From Chamaesiphon sp. (GTDB taxonomy: Bacteria; Cyanobacteriota; Cyanobacteriia; Cyanobacteriales; Chamaesiphonaceae), in NCBI GenBank assembly GCA_026785875.1, contig JAJAZF010000555.1:1-7810 (forward strand): a stretch of DNA of 7,810 nt, in the 5' to 3' direction. The notes under the pieces were generated by a model that searched no databases, had not been told where the DNA came from, and worked only from the letters and a program-made list of their open reading frames with translations. Shown here piece by piece: positions 1 to 5,950 of this stretch (within the stretch, counting starts at the first letter, position 1; every line of letters starts with the position of its first letter). A program made the translations under genes and the position numbers.

Positions 1-1188
1 CTTTCCAAATCCTTATCAAATAAACCAATTAGAGAAATTCGAGGGGTATGGATTACTAATGTTGATAGTGATGTTTTGTTTACACGCGATCGATTAGCCA
101 CAGCGATTAAAGATCTCCGTCAGTTAAATTTTAATACGATTTATCCAGTAGTTTGGAACTGGGGCTACACCACCTATCCCAGCAAAGTTGCCAAAAGAGT
201 AGTCGGTAGTAGTTTTATGCCCAAAAAATCGGCAGGATTATTAATTAATCGAAAGCTCAGTCGTACCGAGGGATTAGAAGGACGCGACATCCTCAAAGAA
301 ATGGTAACTCAAGGACACAAACAAGGAATAGCGGTGATTCCCTGGTTTGAATTTGGGTTTATGGCACCTGCAACTATCGATCCGGCTGGCTCCAACTTAG
401 CTAAACTTCATCCTGATTGGTTAACCCAAAAGCAAGATGGAGGTACGATCTGGAAGGAAGGTAAAGATCCGCGTGTTTGGCTCAATCCCTTCAAGCCTGA
501 AGTTAAAAAGTTTATCATCGATTTAGTCGTCGAAGTAGTCGGTAAATATGATGTGGATGGGATTCAATTCGACGATCATTTTGGATTACCTTCAGAATTT
601 GGCTACGACAAATTCACAGTTAATTTATACAAGCGCGAACATCAGGGTAAATTACCACCCAAAGATCCTAAAAATGAAGAATGGATTAACTGGCGGGCTG
701 ACAAAATTACCGATTTAATGCACGACTTATTTGCAGCTATCAAAGCAACAAATCCTAAAGCGATCGTTTCAATCTCACCTAATCCTCAAACCTTCGCCAA
801 AAGCTTCTTCTTGCAAGACTGGGCAAAATGGGAACGTCAAGGATTAGTTGAAGAGCTACTAATTCAAGTGTATCGCGATAAGTTGGAAACATTTATTGGC
901 GAACTTCAAAAACCAGAAGTAAAACTCGCCAGTAAACATATTCCAGTTGGGATCGGGATTTTGACTGGTGTCAAACCAAAGCCAATCCCGATGAAACAAA
1001 TTCAAACCCAAATCGCCGCCGTTCGCCAACAAGGATTAGCTGGAGTATCTTTCTTTTTTTATGAAACACTCTGGAAATTGACCAACGAACCAGCAGTGAC
1101 TCGCAAGGAGGGTTTCAGACAAGTGTTCGCCCAATCGGTTGCGCGATTCTCATTGCCACAGGCTACGCCAACGCGCATAATTAAATAA
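1..1188 (+). CDS. Glycoside hydrolase-like protein, GHL10/DUF187 (YngK-type) family, 5'-truncated by window edge
   Basis: The frame is open from base 1 and ends at TAA 1186-1188, giving 395 visible codons. A TTG at 76 is not the real start: codons before it encode REIRGVWITNVDSDVL, which is typical family sequence, so the gene begins outside the window. The family (PF02638) has a TIM-barrel fold and is thought to act on glycans outside the cytoplasm; no substrate can be assigned here. Visible hallmarks, counted from base 1, are LNFNTIYPVVWNWGYTTYPS near residues 42-61, VIPWFEFGFMAP near 112-123 and DGIQFDDHF at 186-194, whose acidic residues are the likely active-site acids. The last dozen residues (RFSLPQATPTRIIK) are encoded by a dispersed repeat, so the natural C-terminus was probably altered. 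Any signal peptide lies outside the window. Family assignment is firm; specificity is unknown. Confidence 0.9.
   Translation, partial: LSKSLSNKPIREIRGVWITNVDSDVLFTRDRLATAIKDLRQLNFNTIYPVVWNWGYTTYPSKVAKRVVGSSFMPKKSAGLLINRKLSRTEGLEGRDILKEMVTQGHKQGIAVIPWFEFGFMAPATIDPAGSNLAKLHPDWLTQKQDGGTIWKEGKDPRVWLNPFKPEVKKFIIDLVVEVVGKYDVDGIQFDDHFGLPSEFGYDKFTVNLYKREHQGKLPPKDPKNEEWINWRADKITDLMHDLFAAIKATNPKAIVSISPNPQTFAKSFFLQDWAKWERQGLVEELLIQVYRDKLETFIGELQKPEVKLASKHIPVGIGILTGVKPKPIPMKQIQTQIAAVRQQGLAGVSFFFYETLWKLTNEPAVTRKEGFRQVFAQSVARFSLPQATPTRIIK
1141..1176 (+). repeat. Dispersed repeat, copy 1 (inside a coding 3' end)
   Basis: The copy reads GCGATTCTC, then a variable centre, then CA-GGCT-CGCCAACG. The reverse complement of 6936-6966 has the same order (GCGATTCTC, CTTCACAGA, GGCTCCGCCAACG), differing by a few substitutions and a two-base gap. 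Here the element lies within the last codons of the GHL10 gene and encodes most of its tail. Elements with GGCTACGCCAACG-like cores are widespread in cyanobacterial genomes as non-autonomous repeats (recalled, not searched). Confidence 0.65.
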
Positions 1189-1213
1189 GGGGTTGGGGAT
1201 GAGGCTTAAATTA

Positions 1214-1241
1214 ATTGATAATTGATAATTGATAATTGATA
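1214..1241. repeat. Heptamer tandem repeat (ATTGATA) x4
   Basis: Four exact copies of the 7-base unit ATTGATA stand head to tail, 25 bases after the GHL10 stop codon. Heptameric short tandemly repeated repetitive (STRR) sequences are a known cyanobacterial genome feature. Related arrays occur at 3387-3407 and 4261-4274, each also just after a gene. Confidence 0.9.
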
Positions 1242-1245
1242 GCTA

Positions 1246-1260
1246 GGCGGGTGCCCCGCC
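1246..1260. terminator. GC-rich stem-loop after the GHL10 gene
   Basis: GGCGGG (1246-1251), loop TGC, CCCGCC (1255-1260) form a perfect 6-bp all-GC stem 57 bases past the stop codon. No run of T follows, so it is not a textbook intrinsic terminator. It may stabilise the 3' end, or simply be a common intergenic palindrome. Confidence 0.4.
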
Positions 1261-1322
1261 CAGTTGTCCATGAAAGCGGCTCTCTCCCGCCTTTGTTTCT
1301 AGGGCGATGGAAGAGAGACAGC

Positions 1323-1361
1323 GACGCGCGTTCTGGAGGTTCCCTCCAGGTCGATCGCGTC
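1323..1361. repeat. CTGGAGG palindrome, copy 1
   Basis: The core is CTGGAGG (1333-1339), loop TTC, CCTCCAG (1343-1349), a perfect 7-bp stem. It is enclosed by outer arms GACGCG (1323-1328) and CGCGTC (1356-1361). The same core with a TTT loop recurs at 3446-3462, where the outer arms differ in sequence but still pair. Both copies follow a heptamer array, which suggests one intergenic repeat family. Confidence 0.8.
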
Positions 1362-1388
1362 AAGACAAGACAAGGCACCAAGCACAAT

Positions 1389-1417
1389 CCACCTAAACGG
1401 TGGGGGATTTAAACCCC
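1389..1417. repeat. Paired stem-loops, possible transposon-end remnant
   Basis: CCACC (1389-1393), loop TAAAC, GGTGG (1399-1403) forms one perfect stem. GGGG (1403-1406) and CCCC (1414-1417) around ATTTAAA form a second that touches the first. Short GC hairpins followed by AAACCCCTGCT-like sequence resemble subterminal structures of IS200/IS605-type elements with TnpB, but no transposase sequence is present. This identification is from memory and tentative. Confidence 0.3.
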
Positions 1418-1469
1418 TGCTCTTTGTTGAGGAATCCTGATGTTTTGAAATAATCGACAATAAATAGTT

Positions 1470-1724
1470 ATGGAATTACCTGAATTAGATTCAGAAACGA
1501 TCGATCGAGTCCTGGAAATGGCTTGGGAAGATCGCACTACATTTGAATCGATCGAATTGCAATTTGGTCTGAGCGAACCACAAGTTATCGCCCTGATGCG
1601 CCGCCAGATGAAAGCCTCCAGTTTCCGCATGTGGCGCAAACGAGTCACAGGGAGAGATACCAAGCACGCCACTCGCCGTGACTTCATCGCCGGACGCTTC
1701 AAATCCCAAAATCACAAAGGATAG
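1470..1724 (+). CDS. TIGR03643/DUF2805 family protein
   Basis: An 84-residue protein starting at ATG 1470 and ending at TAG 1722-1724. It is full length for this small family of unknown function. Family-typical stretches are ETIDRVLEMAWEDRTTFESI (residues 9-28), FGLSEPQVIALMRRQMK (about 33-49) and SSFRMWRKRVTGR (about 51-63). The first two blocks have the rhythm of a helix-turn-helix, and the C-terminal third is strongly basic, so nucleic-acid binding is possible but inferred. There is no signal peptide or membrane segment. No good Shine-Dalgarno sequence precedes the start. It stops three bases before the queG start in the same frame, so the two are almost surely co-transcribed. Family members elsewhere often lie near photolyase/cryptochrome genes (recalled); here the partner is queG. 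Confidence 0.88.
   Translation: MELPELDSETIDRVLEMAWEDRTTFESIELQFGLSEPQVIALMRRQMKASSFRMWRKRVTGRDTKHATRRDFIAGRFKSQNHKG
1716..1721 (+). promoter_or_regulatory. Ribosome binding site for queG
   Basis: AAAGGA lies inside the last codons of the TIGR03643 gene and six bases before the TTG at 1728. It fixes the queG start despite the unusual codon and suggests coupled translation of the pair. Confidence 0.6.
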
Positions 1725-1727
1725 GTT

Positions 1728-2681
1728 TTGAACGATCCCAAACAACAAATCGAAGATCGTGCCCGTGCAATTGGCTTCCACGCCGTCGGCATCGCATCGA
1801 TCGATCTATTTAGTACCCAAACCGCCGCAACACGCCTCCAAGAGTGGTTATCGTTGGGCTATCAGGCTGAGATGGCATGGATGTCCGACCCCCGCCGTCA
1901 GGATATCTATCAACTTATGCCCTCAGCCAAAACAGTAATTGCTGTCGCGCTCAATTATTACACCCCTCATCAGCGTCCAGAAAGTCCAGAATACGGCAAG
2001 ATTGCCCGCTACGCTTGGGGGCGAGATTATCACAAAGTACTCGATAAAAAACTCAAACAACTAACTACTTGGTTGCGCCAAGAATTTGTAGGTGCAGAGG
2101 CACGTTATTACGTCGATACTGGGCCAATTCAAGATAAATACTGGGCACAAGCTGCGGGAATTGGTTGGATTGGCAAAAATGGAAATGTCATCAATCGTCA
2201 GTATGGTTCGTGGATATTTTTAGGCGAGATTGTAACTAATCTACAACTGATTCCCAGCGATCCCCATGCACAACATTGTGGCACATGTACGCGGTGCATT
2301 TCGGCTTGTCCGACCGGAGCAATTACCCAACCATTTGTTGTCGATGCCAATCGATGTATTGCTTATCATACGATCGAAAATCGTGCCGCCACCTTACCAC
2401 CAGAAATCGCCAATAACCTCCAAGGCTGGGTGGCTGGTTGTGATATTTGTCAAGATGTCTGTCCGTGGAATCAGAGATTCGCTCAACCTACAGATGTAAC
2501 CGACTTTCAGCCCTATCCAAGTAATCTCACTCACAAATTAACCGAGCTGGGATCGCTCACTGATGAGGTATGGGATCGCAGCTATAGAGCATCGGCATTG
2601 CGTAGAATTAAGCCAGCGATGTGGCGGCGCAATGCCATCGCAAATCTTCATACTTTGAGATCGCAATCGAACGTTAATTAG
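1728..2681 (+). CDS. queG: Epoxyqueuosine reductase QueG
   Basis: A 317-residue cytoplasmic enzyme, close to normal family length, that reduces epoxyqueuosine to queuosine at the wobble base of GUN-anticodon tRNAs. It uses cobalamin and two [4Fe-4S] clusters. The N-terminal DUF1730 domain spans about residues 15-170 and contains YVDTGPIQDKYWAQAAGIGWIGKN; D130 matches the catalytic aspartate. The ferredoxin part has C184, C187, C190 and C194 (CGTCTRCISACP), then C210, C238, C241 and C245 (CDICQDVCPWN), so all eight ligands are present. The C-terminal SYRASALRRIKPAMWRRN matches the family tail. The TTG start is supported by AAAGGA at 1716-1721, six bases upstream, by the adjacent stop of the previous gene, and by alignment of the N-terminus. 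Translational coupling to the upstream gene is likely. Confidence 0.95.
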   Translation: MNDPKQQIEDRARAIGFHAVGIASIDLFSTQTAATRLQEWLSLGYQAEMAWMSDPRRQDIYQLMPSAKTVIAVALNYYTPHQRPESPEYGKIARYAWGRDYHKVLDKKLKQLTTWLRQEFVGAEARYYVDTGPIQDKYWAQAAGIGWIGKNGNVINRQYGSWIFLGEIVTNLQLIPSDPHAQHCGTCTRCISACPTGAITQPFVVDANRCIAYHTIENRAATLPPEIANNLQGWVAGCDICQDVCPWNQRFAQPTDVTDFQPYPSNLTHKLTELGSLTDEVWDRSYRASALRRIKPAMWRRNAIANLHTLRSQSNVN

Positions 2682-2716
2682 ATTACAATCTTAAAACCAG
2701 GCTCGGATTCTCACAA

Positions 2717-3379
2717 ATGCGTAACAATTCTAAACTTATCATTTTTGATTTTGATGGTACCCTAGCGGATACTTTAGGTGCATTGCTCCGAATTAGCAAT
2801 CGATTGGCACCCGAATTTGGCTACCCACAGATTAGTGATGAGCAATTAGAAAATCTCAAATACCTTAGTTCCTGGGAAATTATCAAGCTTTCTAAGGTTG
2901 CCTTGTGGAAGCTCCCGTTCTTGTTAAAACGGGTGAAAGAAGAATTTCCCGGGGAAGTTCGGAATGTGAAATTATTTCCTGGGGTGATCGAACTATTAAA
3001 TACCCTAAAACTTCAGGGCTATCGATTGGGAATTGTCAGCTCTAATGCTGAGGCAAATATTCGATCGCTATTGAGCCAAAATCAGATCGAACATCTGTTT
3101 GATTTTGTCACTACTGCTTCTACTTTTGGCAAGGGCAAGGCAATCGGACGGCAAATTAAGCAATATCGGTGTCTCAAATCTGATGTAATTTATATCGGCG
3201 ATGAAATTCGCGATATTCAAGCCGCTCGATCGATCGAAATCCGCATTGTCGCTGTCGGCTGGGGATTCAATGCTCCTACCGCTCTGATGGATCGACAACC
3301 AGATCTATTGATTACCAAACCCCTCGCCCTCATCAACGCTTTAGCGCGTTTTTATCCTCAAACAACTCAGATCGCCTAG
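2717..3379 (+). CDS. HAD-superfamily hydrolase (phosphoglycolate phosphatase-like)
   Basis: A 220-residue soluble protein of the HAD subfamily IA type (PF13419), probably a small-molecule phosphatase. All four motifs are visible. Motif I is FDFDGTLAD with nucleophile D11 and acid/base D13. Motif II is GIVSSN with S108. Motif III is a lysine in FGKGKA (K139 or K141). Motif IV is GDEIRD with D162 and D166. The alpha-helical cap occupies roughly residues 15-85. The ATG at 2717 places motif I at the expected distance from the N-terminus; no strong Shine-Dalgarno precedes it. It follows queG by 35 bases without a terminator, so it is probably the third gene of that operon. The substrate cannot be told from sequence; related Gph enzymes dephosphorylate 2-phosphoglycolate, and a nucleotide or sugar phosphate is equally possible. 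Confidence 0.87.
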   Translation: MRNNSKLIIFDFDGTLADTLGALLRISNRLAPEFGYPQISDEQLENLKYLSSWEIIKLSKVALWKLPFLLKRVKEEFPGEVRNVKLFPGVIELLNTLKLQGYRLGIVSSNAEANIRSLLSQNQIEHLFDFVTTASTFGKGKAIGRQIKQYRCLKSDVIYIGDEIRDIQAARSIEIRIVAVGWGFNAPTALMDRQPDLLITKPLALINALARFYPQTTQIA

Positions 3380-3386
3380 TTAATCA

Positions 3387-3407
3387 GTTGATAGTTGATA
3401 GTTGACT
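3387..3407. repeat. Heptamer tandem repeat (GTTGATA), about 3 units
   Basis: Two exact GTTGATA units (3387-3393, 3394-3400) are followed by a decayed third, GTTGACT (3401-3407). The array starts eight bases after the HAD gene stop. The unit differs by one base from the ATTGATA array at 1214-1241. Confidence 0.8.
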
Positions 3408-3435
3408 ATTCGGGTCACAAAGGGGAGTACAGTTG

Positions 3436-3477
3436 TTGTCGCGCCCTGGAGGTTTCCTCCAGATCTCGCTGTGACAA
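3436..3477. repeat. CTGGAGG palindrome, copy 2
   Basis: CTGGAGG (3446-3452), loop TTT, CCTCCAG (3456-3462) matches the core of the 1323-1361 element. Outer arms TTGTC (3436-3440) and GACAA (3473-3477) also pair. It ends ten bases before the start of the broken tpsB gene, so as RNA it would sit close to that gene's ribosome-binding region. Confidence 0.78.
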
Positions 3478-3486
3478 TACAGACAG

Positions 3487-4083
3487 TTGGCATTAACCAA
3501 TAGATTGAAAATTTTTAGCTCATTCCCCACCGTCCGCTTCAACTTTGGCAGCACAACAGCTTATCTAGGCGTTTCCGTCATCTTAGGACTCAATCCCGCC
3601 CTATTTGCATCCGCTCAAAGCATACCGCCAATAGTCCCGCCGATCGAGCGATTGCCCCAGCCGATTCCGAGTGTTTTACCGAGCCAACCAGTCTCGCTCA
3701 CACCCCCAGCCCCATCCCCTGAGAATTCGCCGTTACCAGCGACTGAGCAAATTAAGGTACTGCGATATGAAGTAGTGGGAAGTACGGTGTTTAGTGCCCA
3801 GGAATTAGCCCGAGTTACCCAACCATTTACCGGAGCAGTCACATTTGACAGGCTACAAGCAGCCAGAAAAGCGATCGAGATAGAGTCGCTCGATCGCCAG
3901 TATCTCACTAGTGGCGCGTACATTCCCACCGGACAAATATTATCGATCGATGAGGCGGTAGTCAGGATTCAAATCGTCGAAGGCAAACTCGAAGATATCC
4001 AAGTTACAGGCACTCAAAGACTCAACCCCGAATACATTCGATCGCGCCTAGCATTGGCTACCAGACAGCCCTTGAACAACGAT
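3487..4083 (+). pseudogene. Truncated TpsB/ShlB/FhaC-family two-partner-secretion transporter
   Basis: The open frame runs on to TGA 4126-4128 (213 codons), but only about the first 199 codons look like this family, whose members are usually near 550 residues. TpsB proteins are outer-membrane beta-barrels that export a large TpsA exoprotein. Visible are a signal peptide (hydrophobic AYLGVSVILGL near residues 25-35, likely cut after ASA at 43), a proline-rich linker (47-86), a POTRA_2 domain (about 88-167, including YEVVGSTVFSAQEL and LTSGAYIPTGQ) and the beginning of the next conserved region (VEGKLEDIQVTGTQRLN, then SRLALATRQPLNND). The whole barrel is absent. The TTG start is the first usable one, because an in-frame stop lies at 3472-3474, and it lacks a clear Shine-Dalgarno. 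Family assignment is firm; a functional product is very unlikely. Confidence 0.85.
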
Positions 4084-4249
4084 GCGGGGACGGTGTGGAA
4101 CAAGTCTAATCCTATGGAGTCCCTTTGAGGGCTGGAACTTGACCGGATGGCCAGCGGTGACGATTGTTGGGGGAGAGGTGGTGTTTGAAGGGGGGAAATT
4201 TAGCGAACAGGTGCGCGGGCAAGCTGTGACTTTTGGCACGTCCTTGTAG
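4084..4249 (+). pseudogene. C-terminal fragment of a dihydroorotase-like amidohydrolase
   Basis: Read in the frame ending at TAG 4247-4249, the sequence from 4115 encodes WSPFEGWNLTGWP, then AVTIVGGEVVFEGGKF and VRGQAVTF. This matches the extreme C-terminus of cyanobacterial dihydroorotases (PyrC), the enzyme closing the pyrimidine ring, as I remember that family. Only about 45 codons remain, with no catalytic residues. Upstream (4084-4114) the similarity fades and a small indel is likely, since neighbouring NK-S codons fit better in the tpsB frame. The fragment abuts the tpsB coding sequence and supplies its accidental stop, so it marks a deletion or recombination junction. An intact pyrC is presumably elsewhere in the genome. 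Confidence 0.6.
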
Positions 4250-4260
4250 GGGAGTATGTC

Positions 4261-4274
4261 ATTAATTATTAATT
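4261..4274. repeat. ATTAATT heptamer x2
   Basis: Two exact copies of ATTAATT stand in tandem between the convergent amidohydrolase fragment and phnE. The second copy overlaps the phnE stop codon (4273-4275). It is a short, AT-rich array and could be chance, but its 7-base period matches the other two arrays. Confidence 0.45.
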
Positions 4275-5112
4275 ATTCTGTCGCTTCTAATCGCTGACGC
4301 AGTTTACTACTGAGCAGATCGATCGCGATAACAATTGCCAATAAAACTATCCCCATCGTTGTTGCTTTTTGATACTCAAAACCACGGATATAATTAACTA
4401 ATTCAAACCCAATTCCACCCGCCCCGACTACGCCTAAAATTGAAGCAGCCCGAATATTATATTCAAACATATAGATTGTATACCCCCAGAGTAGGGGCAT
4501 CACTTGCGGCATCACGCCATAGCGAGCTACCTGTGCCCAATTTGCACCTCCCAATCGCAAGGCTTCGAGCGATCGAGGTTCGACTGATTCGAGGGCTGCC
4601 TGATAAAATTTACCTAAATAACCGATCGTGTAAATCGCTAGTGCTAGTGTGCCAGCAGGGGCACCCAATCCAGTTGCCGAAACGAAGAATAAGCCTAACA
4701 CCAGGGAAGGAATCGCTCGAACGACATTTTGCAGCCCATTAGCTAATATTCGTAGCCATAATGGAGCCAGATTACTAGCAGAAAAAATCGCGATCGGTAA
4801 TGATAAAATTGCCCCGATTGTTGTTCCCCACAGGGACATTTGCACTGTTTCAATTAATTTAATTACGGCAACATCTAAAATCTGTAAATCTGGCGGAAAT
4901 AATCGTCGGGTAAAATCGATCGCATTAGGGATACTATTCTGTAAGTCAGTAAGTTGGACGTTCAAGCCTTGCCAAGCCCATCCATAAATCAACAAAACTA
5001 ACAAGGCGATTGCCCAGTTTTTGAGATACTCAATTAGTTTTGATGGAGTTTTTGTCAAACGATCGGTCATAATCGATAGGTATTTGAGATTAGTAAACAA
5101 TCGACTAGACAC
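4273..5112 (-). CDS. phnE: Phosphonate/phosphite ABC transporter permease PhnE
   Basis: A 279-residue inner-membrane permease of the PhnE/PtxC family that moves a phosphonate-type oxyanion across the membrane using energy from PhnC. Hydrophobic segments are evident near residues 33-50, 93-111, 134-165, 205-235 and 252-267. The permease signature that docks on the ATPase is EALRLGGANWAQVARYGVMP (183-202, E183, G188, P202). The GTG start at 5112 overlaps the end of phnC by eight bases, which favours translational coupling. An in-frame ATG at 5070 (MTDRLTKTPSK) would give a 265-residue protein and cannot be excluded; neither has a good Shine-Dalgarno. Length is normal and I see no defects. It is the last gene of the phnDCE unit and converges on the tpsB wreck. 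Confidence 0.9.
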   Translation of the reverse strand: MSSRLFTNLKYLSIMTDRLTKTPSKLIEYLKNWAIALLVLLIYGWAWQGLNVQLTDLQNSIPNAIDFTRRLFPPDLQILDVAVIKLIETVQMSLWGTTIGAILSLPIAIFSASNLAPLWLRILANGLQNVVRAIPSLVLGLFFVSATGLGAPAGTLALAIYTIGYLGKFYQAALESVEPRSLEALRLGGANWAQVARYGVMPQVMPLLWGYTIYMFEYNIRAASILGVVGAGGIGFELVNYIRGFEYQKATTMGIVLLAIVIAIDLLSSKLRQRLEATE

Positions 5113-5875
5113 TAATTAATTGCGGAAATAAATCGACTAAATTATTGGCTGTGCCCTGATAGACAACCCGACCGCGATCGACGATAATTGCGGTGCGTGC
5201 ATAGACGGTGGCTAAATGTAAATCGTGGAGGACTGCGACTACTGTCATCCCCTCGCGATGCAATCGACTCAGGGTTTCCATCACTTCCCGCGCTGCCAAA
5301 ATATCTAATCCTGTCGTTGGTTCATCTGCGAGTAAAATATCTGGTGATTGCCAGAGGGCGCGGGCAATTGCGACTCGCTGTTGTTGTCCACCACTGAGCC
5401 GATCTACCCGCCGATCTGCATAGTCGGCTAAACTAAACCTGTCGAGTAATTCGATCCCCGCCCGTCGATCTGCTAATGGCCAGCCCTTAATTGTTTGCCA
5501 AAAAGAATATCTCCCCAAATTACCACAAAGAATATTATCTAAGGCACTGAGTTGCGGCACTAATGCACCACCCTGAAATATCATTGCTAATTGCGGCGAT
5601 TGGTGAGCATCTTTTAAATTGTCCCAATCGATTTCACCTGTTTTTAGAGTTAATAAACCCGCGATCGCTCGGAGTAAACTAGATTTACCAGCACCATTTA
5701 AGCCTACCAACGCCACGAAGTCCCCTCGATCGAGCGAGCAATCAATTCCATCCAAAATCGGTCTACCGACGGCTGTGGTTGTTTTACTGACGAGTTGACG
5801 GCAGGTGACGATCGGTGGCGATTTGAATTGGGGCGAGTGGAATTGTGCTGGTGAGACGGGAATAAAATCTTTCAT
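5105..5875 (-). CDS. phnC: Phosphonate/phosphite ABC transporter ATPase PhnC
   Basis: A 256-residue ABC ATPase that powers import with PhnE. All nucleotide-binding motifs are intact: Walker A GLNGAGKSS (58-66), Q-loop Q101 in MIFQGG, signature LSGGQQQR (160-167), Walker B ILLADE with catalytic E185, D-loop GLD (189-191) and switch histidine H217 in VLHDLH. The region VPQLSALDNILCGNLGRYS fits PhnC-type proteins. About 20 residues before the first strand form a proline- and serine-containing extension of no known role. The ATG at 5875 is used, although no Shine-Dalgarno is visible upstream. It follows phnD after 75 bases that contain a strong stem-loop and overlaps phnE by eight bases. Confidence 0.93.
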   Translation of the reverse strand: MKDFIPVSPAQFHSPQFKSPPIVTCRQLVSKTTTAVGRPILDGIDCSLDRGDFVALVGLNGAGKSSLLRAIAGLLTLKTGEIDWDNLKDAHQSPQLAMIFQGGALVPQLSALDNILCGNLGRYSFWQTIKGWPLADRRAGIELLDRFSLADYADRRVDRLSGGQQQRVAIARALWQSPDILLADEPTTGLDILAAREVMETLSRLHREGMTVVAVLHDLHLATVYARTAIIVDRGRVVYQGTANNLVDLFPQLISV

Positions 5876-5909
5876 TTGAGGTGAATCGATCCAAATAGTA
5901 GCAAATTTT

Positions 5910-5932
5910 GGCGGTGCGACTCCAGCACCGCC
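5910..5932 (-). promoter_or_regulatory. Intercistronic stem-loop between phnD and phnC
   Basis: GGCGGTGC (5910-5917) and GCACCGCC (5925-5932) form a perfect 8-bp GC-rich stem with a 7-base loop. On the transcribed strand it lies 18 bases after the phnD stop codon and is followed by AAAATTT rather than a T-run, so full termination is unlikely. Stem-loops in this place often protect the upstream binding-protein message and lower downstream expression; that role is inferred here. Confidence 0.65.
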
Positions 5933-5950
5933 CGATCGTGGTAACTAGAT

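Larger units (their letters stand above)
1189..1469. other. Gene-free, repeat-rich spacer
   Basis: This 281-base gap between the GHL10 gene and the TIGR03643 gene has no credible coding sequence on either strand. In order it holds a heptamer array (1214-1241), a GC hairpin (1246-1260), a loose CTCTCT/AGAGAG inverted repeat (1280-1285 with 1312-1317), the CTGGAGG palindrome (1323-1361) and two adjoining stem-loops (1389-1417). No clear promoter for the downstream operon could be picked out; the AT-rich 1440-1469 segment is the likeliest place. Confidence 0.7.

Noticed and set aside
1189..1469. CRISPR array or tRNA gene in the repeat-rich spacer
   Set aside because: The tandem unit is only seven bases with no spacers, and none of the stem-loops can be arranged into a cloverleaf with a TTCGA-type T-loop.
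1409..1781. Two minus-strand open frames opposite the TIGR03643 gene and the start of queG
   Set aside because: Cysteine- and arginine-rich shadow translations of conserved plus-strand genes; no start signals.
3615..3929. Minus-strand 104-codon frame opposite the tpsB remnant
   Set aside because: Its glycine-rich content simply mirrors the proline-rich linker on the other strand.
4440..4987. Plus-strand open frames of 100 and 112 codons opposite phnE
   Set aside because: They lie antisense to a clearly conserved permease gene, lack ribosome-binding sites and show no recognisable protein features.
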